Made by a program: the position numbers and the translations under genes | Shown here: positions 35,701-42,887 of the stretch, piece after piece | Layout: each line of letters starts with the position of its first letter | Position numbering within the stretch: position 1 is the first letter of the stretch | Assembly (NCBI RefSeq): GCF_001510645.1 | Contig: NZ_LMVB01000001.1 | Location: 2,490,981 to 2,554,980 of the forward strand | DNA from: Paenibacillus sp. FJAT-29882 | GTDB taxonomy: Bacteria > Bacillota > Bacilli > Bacillales > DSM-1321 | Length of the DNA stretch: 64,000 nt | Direction: 5' to 3' | The notes under the pieces: model-generated | Told to the model about the DNA's origin: nothing | What the model saw: the letters and a program-made list of their open reading frames with translations, nothing else | Databases searched by the model: none

Positions 35701-35775
35701 GAATTTCAGTAAATTTTCCATATAGTTTTTATTTATTAGTTCAACTTCAGTTTTAGTAAGTGCTATATTAATCAT
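32737..35775 (-). CDS. Primase-helicase fusion (PrimPol-like, CHC2-like zinc, SF2 helicase with 4-Cys cluster, wHTH)
   Basis: A 1012-residue replication protein. Residues about 90-230 form an archaeo-eukaryotic-type primase domain: QFVDIDAP with D128/D130, the ETKNGYHVYWLL block and ILRVPWFLHRK. A zinc finger follows (CC at 301-302, CSGC at 324-327). The helicase part has Walker A MGAGKS near 434-439 and Walker B LLIIDEKP near 571-578. Between them four cysteines (about 495, 508, 516, 522) are spaced like the Fe-S cluster of XPD/DinG helicases. The last 50 residues look like a winged helix. It probably starts replication of the excised element. It overlaps the upstream regulator gene by eight bases. 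Confidence 0.82.
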   Translation of the reverse strand: MINIALTKTEVELINKNYMENLLKFLQVIHGENPFEIRILSKDKFKTTRSILRQGNSLYIDGLGNKKVKTAEFNADSFNSLLEIEYLNSMGGEVFFTVNSPNFDAMDTCKASDSHIKDIGTITAQFVDIDAPDEIKQSKMELKLWKKSIRENILAFTLSPSIVVETKNGYHVYWLLENGRTQLFRCIQMQLVQYFDGDKKCVNESRILRVPWFLHRKNPKEPFPITVKKFAPNNRYTQEQLKGILPDLEEETLKKVLKANIESETFEPIEISSTRKSEIINILLNHTGYVKKYENKITMHCCMPDHPDHNPSAWISTDYMWYHCSGCGSSERISDLAQKLGWKDVLDALNKYDIDIDSELNLIKVHFVDVKSIKHLTLTMDEQEVVDRISMRVIEELNSYDQSINQKHKEYIHEVVQVLYKANKEKPYLIPLDMGAGKSLIIDIFLQETLKNDIDFGAVVVVERKEDVKRIAKQLNDNVGMKVAYPLYGFDEHECLKNRAEGSKFDYCPASKGKTCPFQKECRFWNQANEQQNYQVVVMTAQRLYLQSDELNKYSFYNKDRNAEQIEKRELLIIDEKPKNTFIESLNKIGFDKFNEMILNALKSFSFEGDLEFYYEYKEAIEKIASLYNFYDRSRDTFKPLDKKFKFSDTFWQTFRNIFNYNQEVYKIPRIIESIMKYGGHIDAKDTIDVTITTAHYIDYRKFKMFKTVIFDGTADMDIEYKHEKYYACKFESIRTFEGLTFYTSNLINASKTSMQNEEKLKAFCDDIKKIADENPKEKIFLPVFKDIKETVIAHLQTYIDDGRIQIAHYGSTRGSNNYKNCSIVILGGILHKTENYYIGKSMAIHGQQEENHINTYCSNYDKVRRFNDRIIEMTKLLDMLVDYSQEIKRSKQRDNSQNIEGKVYVFHNDKILLDMLRLKFPASKVDEWIPKNIVEMLINTKSNNKNVQGICDHIMSHSSKEISFTEIKTALDLSKQTFSNTLKNPKLKVFLIANHIDIQKVGRSKMFIKMA

Positions 35776-36406
35776 CCCCTGTTAATTTAAAGTTATTGCC
35801 ACTTAAAAATTTCCCAAATACTAAATTAAATTCATCATCTTCGTTAAAAAAATCTACTTTATTTTCCAGCGCAAGGTAAGTTACTACTTTAAGTAGAATA
35901 TCGAGTTTTGTTATTTTTTGTTCTTCTAATAATTTCAGTAAACCATCTATCAGTGCATTAAATCCATAAGGCTGAATTCCATCAAACTTAGTAGCAATAT
36001 CAGCATTGTTCATAAATTTCAAAAATCTAGTAACCTGTTCTAATTTATAGGTATCATCACCTATATTAATGATTTCATTTTCAATTTCTTTATGGCTTGT
36101 CATTAATTTGTCTACTACTAAATCATTTCTAGATTCTGTAGCTGTCCTATACCTCTGCTCAAGTCTCTCAATTTCCTCTTGTATAGCATGACTTTCTAAA
36201 GCCTTAATGTTTAATTCAGAAGTATATAATTCATTTTCTTCGATATTAAGATATTCACAAATCTGCCTTACTCTCATCTGTGGAATTTTTTCATTGGAGT
36301 TATTTTCCCACATACTTATCATGGCTTTACTTACTCCTAAGGAGTCAGCCAGTTGTTTTTGGGTTACACATTTAACTTTTCTTATTTGTTTGAGATTGTT
36401 TTTCAT
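35768..36406 (-). CDS. XRE-family regulator of the element
   Basis: A 212-residue protein. Residues 5-60 are a Cro/CI-type helix-turn-helix (IRKVKCVTQKQLADSLGVSK then AMISMWENN). A coiled coil (about 70-115) and a helical C-terminal domain follow. It likely controls the promoter of its own operon with the primase-helicase, and so replication and excision. The eight-base overlap with the next gene supports coupled translation. The start has AGGTTTAGGAAA just upstream; the ATG at 36406 is the first in frame. A dyad repeat copy lies 91 bases upstream. Confidence 0.85.
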   Translation of the reverse strand: MKNNLKQIRKVKCVTQKQLADSLGVSKAMISMWENNSNEKIPQMRVRQICEYLNIEENELYTSELNIKALESHAIQEEIERLEQRYRTATESRNDLVVDKLMTSHKEIENEIINIGDDTYKLEQVTRFLKFMNNADIATKFDGIQPYGFNALIDGLLKLLEEQKITKLDILLKVVTYLALENKVDFFNEDDEFNLVFGKFLSGNNFKLTGDD

Positions 36407-36496
36407 TTTCCTAAACCTCCAATAGTCGTTAAACTGATTATATACTTAACTTAACGTTAAGTAAAGTTAATTTGTAAAATTTTTTTGATTTTTTAT

Positions 36497-36541
36497 TAGT
36501 ACATGGTTTTCTATAAAATATAATACAGCTACTATGTACTA
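36497..36541 (+). repeat. Dyad repeat copy E
   Basis: 45 bases with ends TAGTACATGGTTTTCTATAA and TGTACTA, upstream of the XRE regulator gene and in the opposite reading direction to copies A and B. Confidence 0.7.
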
Positions 36542-37216
36542 TAAAATGAATTATCGGTTCGTAATAATATCAATACGAGTTTAGACGTGTAAGTATTCTT
36601 CCTACCATCCAAATATTGAAGTCAATATTCCCTGGAAACTAGCCCCCACCTAAGGAACATAGCTAATTATTATTATTTTTTCAGTCTTATTTTTGGTAAC
36701 TTGTCAAAGCTTCGGCATTGGATCATCAAAGTAACTAACCGTTTCCCTCTGAAGCCCCTCTGCATTAGCTTTGCTACGCCACTTATAACAGGGAGCGTCT
36801 TCATCCTTTCTGTTTTACACAATCACAAAAGGAAAAGAAGCGTTGTAGTTCAAAGTCTATATGAGCAAACTTCAGATTAACTGCTTCATTTAATTCGCAT
36901 TTTTGTATCTAACTTCTTTACATCAGCCCTAACATGTTTAATGATACTAATTAGAGATAGATGATTCTTCCTTGAACCAGAATTCATACACTGTTTCCAT
37001 GTTCTCATGAAGGTGGTATTTTGATAACGGGTAAATCATAACTGCATTCTAATTCACATTCCATATATTTAACCGCCCTATCGAGATGGAGAACATCTTA
37101 ACAAGAGTATAGATAGGAGTTTTTCTCCACAAGTCAACCTCCCTTAATAATTAAGGAAGGCTGATTGTAAGGGAACTTTATTTACTGTTTAGGTTGATTT
37201 TTACTGTACTATTTCT

Positions 37217-37255
37217 GGTCACGCAGTGGTCACAAAATGGTCACATGCGGTCACA
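37217..37255 (+). repeat. Four helically phased GGTCACA motifs at the right end
   Basis: GGTCACG at 37217 and GGTCACA at 37228, 37239 and 37249. Start-to-start spacing is 11, 11 and 10 bases, one DNA turn, so bound proteins would lie on one face. The left end has two more copies. Confidence 0.65.
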
Positions 37256-37338
37256 AAAAAGCGTCTTTTTAACATTTATCCATTTTTATCCTTTTTATAA
37301 AACAATCATAAAACCCTTATATATCAACGTTTCCAGTC

Positions 37339-37455
37339 AACATCGACGGCATCAAACCAGACGGAACAAGCGAACCTGTCTTCCGTAATGGGGATTGGGC
37401 GTTTTAATTGAAACGTTGATATAGAGGCTTTTCTAAGGTCTAAAACCTTGAATGG
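37339..37455. repeat. attR: right 117-bp direct repeat
   Basis: Identical over 117 bases to 16744-16860. It carries a silent second copy of the ampS 3' end. Chromosomal sequence resumes at 37456 with the natural ampS terminator. Confidence 0.95.
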
Positions 37456-37463
37456 AATATAAG

Positions 37464-37500
37464 AAAAAAGGAGAGTAATCATGATCGGCTCTCCTTTTTT
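37464..37500. terminator. Bidirectional terminator, original ampS terminator
   Basis: AAAAAAGGAGAG (37464-37475) pairs with CTCTCCTTTTTT (37489-37500). It has A and T tails on both sides. It would serve ampS before the element inserted, and it serves the ABC-F gene now. Confidence 0.85.
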
Positions 37501-37552
37501 ACTATTCATATGGGTAGTCAGAATTGGCGACTCTTACTCGGAACGTTCAAGT

Positions 37553-39109
37553 TTAGATGGCTTTCGTTGTCCATGATTCTACGTCCCAAATATCTGTTAC
37601 CACGTCTTGGTAAAAATCAGGTTCATGTGAGATAAGGACCACGCTTCCCTTATACGATTTCAAAGCTCGTTTTAGCTCAGCTTTTGCATCTTTATCCAAA
37701 TGGTTGGTTGGCTCATCAAAAACAAGGATATTGCTTTCTTGGTTAAGGAGCTTACATAACCGGACTTTCGCTTGCTCTCCACCACTTAATACGGATATTT
37801 TACTTTCAATATGTTTTCTAGTTAACCCACATCTCGCAAGAGCAGCGCGTACCTGTCCTTGGCTTAACTGAGGAAACGTATTCGATATTTCTTCGATGCA
37901 CGTGTTTTGATTTTCCGTTTTCACTTCTTGTTCAAAATACCCAATATACTGATGTTCACCGCGTTCAAGTGAACCAGCAAGAGATCTTATTTCTCCGAGC
38001 ATGCTACGAAGGAGTGTAGTCTTACCAATCCCATTCGCTCCAACTAATGCCACTTTTTGTCCACGCTCTATATAAAGATTTAACGGCTTTGATAGTGGCT
38101 CATCGTACCCAATGACAAATTCTTTCGTCTCAACAATTAATTTACCTGAGGTTCTTGCTTCTTTAAAGTTGAAATCAGGTTTTGGTCGTTCCTGTGCTAT
38201 TTCAATAACATCCATTTTATCGAGTTTTTTCTGTCTCGACATGGCAAGGCTGCTGGTAGATGCCCTTGCCTTATTACGGGCTACAAAATCTTTTAAACTA
38301 GAAATTTCTGATTGTTGTCTCTTAAAGGCAGCTTCAACTTGTATTTTTTTAGCTTCATAGGCAATAAGAAAATGGTTGTAATCACCCACGTAGCGATTTA
38401 ATTTCTGATTTTCTAAATGGTAGATCACATTTGCAACGCTATTAAGAAATGGAATATCATGAGAAATTAATAAAAAAGCATTATCGTATTCTTGCAGGTA
38501 ACGTCTTAACCACTCAATGTGTTGTTCGTCTAAATAGTTTGTAGGCTCATCTAAAAGAAGAATATCTGGTTTCTCAAGTAAAAGCTTGGCTAATAAAACC
38601 TTCGTTCGTTGCCCACCGCTTAAATCATGAACATCTTTTTCTAATCCTATACCATCAAGTCCAAGACCACGTGCCACTTCTTCTACCTTAGAATCAATCA
38701 TATAGAAATCATTATTTGTTAATATGTCTTGTAATGTACCAACTTCCTCTAACAACTTTTCTATTTCTTCAGGTGTAACGTCTGAAATCTTTTCATAAAT
38801 GGTATTAATATTCGTTTCAACGTCAAAGAGATATTGAAAAGCCGTTTTTAATACGTCACGGATTGACATTCCCTTTTGTAAAACCGTATGTTGATCAAGA
38901 TAACCGACTCGTTGATGCTTTGACCACTCTATTTTTCCATCGTCAGGCTGTAGTTGCCCTGTAATGATATTCATAAACGTCGATTTACCTTCGCCGTTTG
39001 CCCCAATTAAAGCTATATGTTCACCTTTTAACAAGCGGAAGGAAACATTATCAAAGATCGTACGATCTCCAAATCCGTGGTTTAGGTCTGTAACCGTTAA
39101 TACACTCAT
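37553..39109 (-). CDS. ABC-F family ATPase, YfmM-like
   Basis: A 518-residue soluble protein with two ABC domains and no membrane part. Domain 1 has GANGEGKSTF, LSGGQRTK and DILLLDEPTNYLD; domain 2 has GANGIGKTTLL, LSGGEQAK and LVFDEPTNHLD. The linker between them (about 210-290) holds a charged helical region with KRQQSEISSLKDFV. ABC-F proteins act on the ribosome; some confer antibiotic resistance and others rescue stalled translation. Length and start match B. subtilis YfmM as I recall it. GAGGTT precedes the ATG. A 26-bp perfect palindrome 79 bases upstream suggests control by a dimeric repressor. Confidence 0.9.
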   Translation of the reverse strand: MSVLTVTDLNHGFGDRTIFDNVSFRLLKGEHIALIGANGEGKSTFMNIITGQLQPDDGKIEWSKHQRVGYLDQHTVLQKGMSIRDVLKTAFQYLFDVETNINTIYEKISDVTPEEIEKLLEEVGTLQDILTNNDFYMIDSKVEEVARGLGLDGIGLEKDVHDLSGGQRTKVLLAKLLLEKPDILLLDEPTNYLDEQHIEWLRRYLQEYDNAFLLISHDIPFLNSVANVIYHLENQKLNRYVGDYNHFLIAYEAKKIQVEAAFKRQQSEISSLKDFVARNKARASTSSLAMSRQKKLDKMDVIEIAQERPKPDFNFKEARTSGKLIVETKEFVIGYDEPLSKPLNLYIERGQKVALVGANGIGKTTLLRSMLGEIRSLAGSLERGEHQYIGYFEQEVKTENQNTCIEEISNTFPQLSQGQVRAALARCGLTRKHIESKISVLSGGEQAKVRLCKLLNQESNILVFDEPTNHLDKDAKAELKRALKSYKGSVVLISHEPDFYQDVVTDIWDVESWTTKAI

Positions 39110-39187
39110 ATATTTAACCTCATTTAAATTTCATTTTATTTTGTTTCGTTTAGTTTAGGAAATAACTATAAAATCGTTCATATGATT

Positions 39188-39213
39188 GTTATAGTTCAAT
39201 ATTGAACTATAAC
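39188..39213. promoter_or_regulatory. 26-bp perfect palindrome, likely operator
   Basis: GTTATAGTTCAAT and its exact complement meet at 39200/39201. The core TAGTTCAATATTGAACTA resembles MarR- or TetR-type operators. It lies upstream of the ABC-F gene. No regulator gene is adjacent. Confidence 0.6.
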
Positions 39214-39295
39214 ACAGAAAATGGAATAGTTGAATGGAATAAATTTGGAAACGAAGGGACGGTTCTTACAGGGGACAATCGGAAGTTTTGCGCGC

Positions 39296-39340
39296 AAAAA
39301 GGCACGATAAGCGGTTTTTAGCTGCTTATTGTGCCTTTCT
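39296..39340. terminator. Hairpin beside the IS66 remnant
   Basis: AAAGGCACGATAAGC pairs with GCTTATTGTGCCTTT around a ten-base loop. It is preceded by AAGGGACGGTTCTTACAGGGGACA, a REP-like sequence common near Firmicute transposons. Confidence 0.6.
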
Positions 39341-39356
39341 CTATTCTTGAGTTTAC

Positions 39357-39833
39357 GTAAACGTCAAGTAGCCCAAATACACGATGAAAATTGTGTTTTC
39401 AGGACTACTTGACGTTTACTTCCCTTTTTATCGGCACTTTGCATATGGAAGGTAAATCCGTTGACCAAGGTAAGACTTGATCTATTTCTTCTTTATTCGT
39501 TACATCCATATTTGGTAGCGTTTCAAATAAATAGCGAAGATAATGATACGGACTTAAACCGTTCTCTTTTGCCGTTTCAACGACACTATACATGATGGCG
39601 CTCCCTCTAGCACCTCGCGCTGTATTGGAGAACATCCAATTTTTTCTCCCAATCACAAACGGTTTAATGGAACGTTCACTTCTATTATTATCGATTTCTA
39701 AATGGCCATCTAATAAAAAAGCTTCAAGGTGATTCCATTGATTCAAACAATAAGTGATGGCTTTTCCTAGAGCGCTTTTGGGTAGGTCTTGGTCTTTTTG
39801 TTCATAAAGCCATGCTGAAAAAAGGGCTGATCC
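39357..39833 (-). mobile_element. IS66-family transposase, 3' fragment with terminal repeat
   Basis: The frame 39833-39405 reads through QDLPKSALGKAITYCLNQWN, HLEAFLLDGHLEIDNNRSER then SIKPFVIGRKNWMFSNTARG. It carries the NN-x-x-E catalytic glutamate block of IS66 TnpC and the C-terminal TAKENGLSPYHYL region. A stop (39834-39836) ends the frame upstream, so only the last quarter of the protein remains. GTAAACGTCAAGTAG (39357-39371) is repeated inverted at 39405-39419, over the stop codon, and may be the IS end or a terminator. Confidence 0.85.
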
Positions 39834-39900
39834 TTAGGTTTGAGATCCCTCTTTTTTTATGGTCACACAAGGAATAAGCTGTAAAAAAGAAGCGACCGCG

Positions 39901-40533
39901 TTATCCATCTATTATTTTAATTCTTCGCAGCAACTCTGTACCGTAGAATTTCGTAATCGCTAAATATTCACGTATATACGATTTTACTAGAACAACTTTT
40001 GGTGTGTCTGCGGCAATTCCCGGAAGTTTCAATCCTTGACTCGCAGCAATTTTCTCAGCTCTGTAAACATGAAAGTCATTTGTGACAAGAAAACCTTTCA
40101 AGACACCTTCTGGAATAAGTTGTTTTGAATATTTTATATTTTCATACGTACTTGTCGAACGGTCCTCCAAAATGATTCTTGATTCATCAATTCCATATTT
40201 CAGCAACCCTCGCTTCATCGCTTCTGCTTCACTAATTTCTTCACCATTTCCTTGACCACCAGATACAATCGCAATCGTAGACTTGTTTCTAGTTAAATAT
40301 TCTGCCGCCGTATTTATTCGATATTGTAAAGCAAGAGACGGAACAGTACCCTTCACTCTTGCACCTAACACGATTAAATAGTCAGCATGATTGGGTGCTT
40401 CTTTTGGAATGGCTTGATGAATATTTATGTGTAAACACCCAATATATACGATACCCAGCGCAACAGAGATAAAAATAAAATGACTAATTTTTTTCATCCT
40501 GTCTCTTCTGTTTTTCCAGAAAACAATTTTCAC
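39901..40533 (-). CDS. DUF218 / YdcF-SanA family membrane-anchored protein
   Basis: A 210-residue protein with one N-terminal transmembrane helix (about 14-32) and a DUF218 domain: DYLIVLGARVKGTVPSLAL, VSGGQGNGEEISEAEAM, ILEDRSTSTYENIKYS and VTNDFHVYRA. The family (SanA, YdcF, ElyC) is linked to cell-envelope integrity and peptidoglycan or lipid carrier turnover; the exact reaction is unknown. The GTG at 40533 has AAGGTAGGG in front; an ATG 12 codons on is the alternative. It follows the LD-carboxypeptidase gene by 29 bases on the same strand, so the two form an envelope-related pair. Confidence 0.85.
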   Translation of the reverse strand: MKIVFWKNRRDRMKKISHFIFISVALGIVYIGCLHINIHQAIPKEAPNHADYLIVLGARVKGTVPSLALQYRINTAAEYLTRNKSTIAIVSGGQGNGEEISEAEAMKRGLLKYGIDESRIILEDRSTSTYENIKYSKQLIPEGVLKGFLVTNDFHVYRAEKIAASQGLKLPGIAADTPKVVLVKSYIREYLAITKFYGTELLRRIKIIDG

Positions 40534-40562
40534 TTTTGATCCCTACCTTCAATTCACTCCTA

Positions 40563-41486
40563 TCACTTAACACCACTTTCAATGATTACTTTCCGATTAT
40601 TTGCATCAAGTTTTGTAAACGTTCCAAGTGGAATAGCCACATGTGGGGTGCAATGACCAATCTGAAAACCTGATACCGTTGGTTTATTAGCTAGTTTAAT
40701 ATAATGCTGTAGAACTTCAGTTAATGTAAGTGTTAAGGTACGTGTCGTCTCACATTCTTTAAAGTCACCTACTAATATCCCCGCTGCATCAGATAATTTA
40801 CCGCTCATGTACAACTGGTTCAGCATTCTATCTATTGAACGGGGTTCTTCGTGAATCTCTTCAATAAACAGCAGTTTACCTTTTGTATTTAATTCAAATT
40901 CAGTACCAAGTGTACTGACTAGCAATGTTAAGTTTCCACCGATTAGTAGTCCACTTGCTTCACCTGGAATTTCAGTTACAAGTGGTGAGATTGTCTCATC
41001 ATATACAAATGGCTGTGATTCAAACAATTGCAAGAATCGTGATTTAGTTACAGGATCAATTGTTACACCAGCCAAATCAGAGCTTAGCATTGGACCATGA
41101 AAAGTAACAAGTCCTGCTTTTTGAAAAAATGCGTTATGCAAAAAAGTAAGATCACTATATCCCCAGAAGATTTTCGGGTTATTTCTAATGATTTCATAAT
41201 CGATTTGAGCAGCAATTCTTGGTGTTCCATACCCGCCACGCGCTGAAAAAATGGCTTTTATACTAGGATCAGAAAACATACTGTGCACATCTTCCACTCT
41301 TTCTTCATCACTGCCTGCTAAATAACCATATTGGCATTCTATGTTTTTTCCAAGCTTACAATTTAAGCCCAACTCAGTAAAAAAAGAAAGAGCTTGTTTG
41401 ACTTTTTCTTGATCTGGAGGACTTGCTGGAGCAATGACTCCTACTGTATCCCCTTTTTGAAGGCGTGCCGGTTTTATCATGTTCAT
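40563..41486 (-). CDS. LD-carboxypeptidase, S66 family
   Basis: A 307-residue S66 serine peptidase. Visible are VGVIAPASPP at the start, FSARGGYG, GYSDLT with the nucleophile serine near residue 111, FHGPM, the glutamate region LFIEEIHEEPRSIDRML and GHCTPHVAIPLG with the catalytic histidine. It lacks a signal peptide, so it acts in the cytosol. It would cleave L,D-bonds of recycled muropeptides, or hydrolyse aminoacyl adenylates as MccF does; the sequence alone does not decide. AAGGAGG precedes the ATG. Confidence 0.9.
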   Translation of the reverse strand: MNMIKPARLQKGDTVGVIAPASPPDQEKVKQALSFFTELGLNCKLGKNIECQYGYLAGSDEERVEDVHSMFSDPSIKAIFSARGGYGTPRIAAQIDYEIIRNNPKIFWGYSDLTFLHNAFFQKAGLVTFHGPMLSSDLAGVTIDPVTKSRFLQLFESQPFVYDETISPLVTEIPGEASGLLIGGNLTLLVSTLGTEFELNTKGKLLFIEEIHEEPRSIDRMLNQLYMSGKLSDAAGILVGDFKECETTRTLTLTLTEVLQHYIKLANKPTVSGFQIGHCTPHVAIPLGTFTKLDANNRKVIIESGVK

Positions 41487-41668
41487 GTTGATCCTCCTTC
41501 ACATTCTTCTATTACTATACGTATTACACAATTACCCTTTGTATGAAGATTAAGGAGGCGAAGCTTTGTTAACGTTAGGTCTGTCATCAAATAACATGAA
41601 ATCTAAGTTGGATCAGAGAAAAAATAACAAATTCCGTAACTCATTAGTTTTTTTCTTAGATCAAATGA
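41487..41668. other. Short gap between operons
   Basis: Contains the promoter region of the LD-carboxypeptidase gene; no feature stands out. Confidence 0.3.
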
Positions 41669-41698
41669 AAAAACCTAATAAACATAAAGTCTATTAGG
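41669..41698 (-). terminator. Terminator after the TcaA-like gene
   Basis: On the minus strand CCTAATA, 11-base loop, TATTAGG, then TTTTTT. Confidence 0.75.
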
Positions 41699-41726
41699 AT
41701 TAGGCGAACATAACTAAATCGTTCAA

Positions 41727-42881
41727 TTAAAGTTGTTCCATGCTCTCCTTCCTTTTCCATTTCATTACAGGTGAATCCTTTCCACTCAATTCCGCCTTCT
41801 TATCCCAACTATCTTTTTCAGAGCCATCCGCAGGGACCCGATCAGCTTCATCAATGAGCCATTTTTTTCTTTTAACATCATAATTCAAGCTATATGTGCG
41901 AATCTCTTTATAGGACATATCTTCATACCTATCGATGCCTCGAATCTTGAACTTATTATTATATGCAACAAAAGCTTCGACATCTGCAGTCCATTCATTA
42001 TGAATTTGATTAATATCCAAATCGTCAAGATTTACAACTGTTCCCGAATGCTGCATTTGAATTTCATCCACGTATTCTTCTAATTCAGCAAATTCTGATT
42101 CAACGTTGACTAATGCAAGACCTTCTAGAACCGAGTCCGAAACATTGGTAAAATGTTTTGCCTCAAATTCGTTTGTATAATACATGACAAAATCTTTATT
42201 AAAGGTTTCTACTGCGGAAATGACATCCTTTTGAATTCGCTGATCACTTTGGGCTATTTTTTCGTCATCGATAAGCAAGCTTACTTGATTGCTTCCTCCC
42301 CAGACATCTACTTTTCTTTTGTCTATAAAAGTACCCAGCTTATTTTTCACGGTCACATTAATTTGATAAGCGCCTGGAAGAACCGGGCCATATAATTTCT
42401 CTTCTTTGTCTTTTTTAAGCGTATCGTTGGATTTCTGGATGGAAAGATGAATTTCATCGTCTTTATGCTGACCAGTTACCTTGATGTAAGCCGTCTTAAC
42501 TTTAAACTTATACTCTGGGAATAAACCCCATTTCTTTCCGGACTCAACCAAACTAATTTGCTGGTTGGTTGTCTTGAATTCTTTCTTTTCCACTTGTTTA
42601 TCCAAGCTTTCTGTTATCACCTGGTAGCTATTATTATTTGTATTTAGATAAGCAACCAGCGCTTTCAAGGATGCATCATTTATAACAGCCCTTTTATCAT
42701 CAGCCATTATCCATTCCTTAAGCTGTTTGGGCTTCTTCTGCTCAACAGCTTGTTCAAAGACCTCCACAGCTTGTTTCGGTTTGTTACTTTGCTGGACAAA
42801 AAGGACTGTGGCCATGATGACGATCATCAGAACAAAGACTGCCGGAATTGCATATAACCACTTTTTATTCACATTGTTCAC
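41727..42881 (-). CDS. TcaA/YvbJ-like membrane-anchored surface protein
   Basis: A 384-residue protein with one transmembrane helix (about 10-29) and a large extracytoplasmic part. The region after the helix (SNKPKQAVEVFEQAVEQKKP) and repeated domains with an EDMSYKEIRTYSLNYDVKRK segment near the end recall TcaA/YvbJ proteins of Firmicutes. The usual N-terminal zinc ribbon of TcaA is missing. Members affect wall stress and antibiotic response. The start is GTG after AAGGAG. The upstream lipoprotein gene ends six bases away, so they are one operon. Confidence 0.65.
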   Translation of the reverse strand: MNNVNKKWLYAIPAVFVLMIVIMATVLFVQQSNKPKQAVEVFEQAVEQKKPKQLKEWIMADDKRAVINDASLKALVAYLNTNNNSYQVITESLDKQVEKKEFKTTNQQISLVESGKKWGLFPEYKFKVKTAYIKVTGQHKDDEIHLSIQKSNDTLKKDKEEKLYGPVLPGAYQINVTVKNKLGTFIDKRKVDVWGGSNQVSLLIDDEKIAQSDQRIQKDVISAVETFNKDFVMYYTNEFEAKHFTNVSDSVLEGLALVNVESEFAELEEYVDEIQMQHSGTVVNLDDLDINQIHNEWTADVEAFVAYNNKFKIRGIDRYEDMSYKEIRTYSLNYDVKRKKWLIDEADRVPADGSEKDSWDKKAELSGKDSPVMKWKRKESMEQL

Positions 42882-42887
42882 GGCTCC

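Larger units (their letters stand above)
36407..37338. other. Right-end non-coding region of the element
   Basis: A 930-base stretch without a recognised gene. It holds dyad repeat E, an imperfect hairpin CCTCCCTTAAT/ATTAAGGAAGG (37138-37160), four phased GGTCACA/G motifs and, next to attR, ATATCAACGTTTCC (37322-37335), an inverted copy of GAAACGTTGATAT within the 117-bp repeat. Excision and replication sites could lie here. A likely excisionase gene was not found. Confidence 0.55.
16744..37455. mobile_element. Integrative element with defence-like cargo, about 20.6 kb
   Basis: The element is bounded by two identical 117-bp repeats at the 3' end of ampS. One unit (one repeat plus the interior) is 20,595 bp. 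It contains a tyrosine integrase beside attL, an XRE regulator and a primase-helicase fusion towards attR, and about a dozen cargo genes. Nearly all are on the minus strand and the whole is clearly AT-richer than the flanks. No relaxase, type IV secretion, terminase, capsid or tail gene was recognised. That makes it a replication-capable integrative element or a phage-satellite-like island rather than an ICE or prophage. Confidence 0.93.

Noticed and set aside
21239..36541. Dyad repeats as a CRISPR array
   Set aside because: Copies are kilobases apart, vary in sequence and have no spacers of regular length.
16744..37455. Prophage interpretation of the element
   Set aside because: No terminase, portal, capsid, tail, holin or lysin gene was recognised. 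The primase-helicase and integrase alone fit a satellite or integrative element better.
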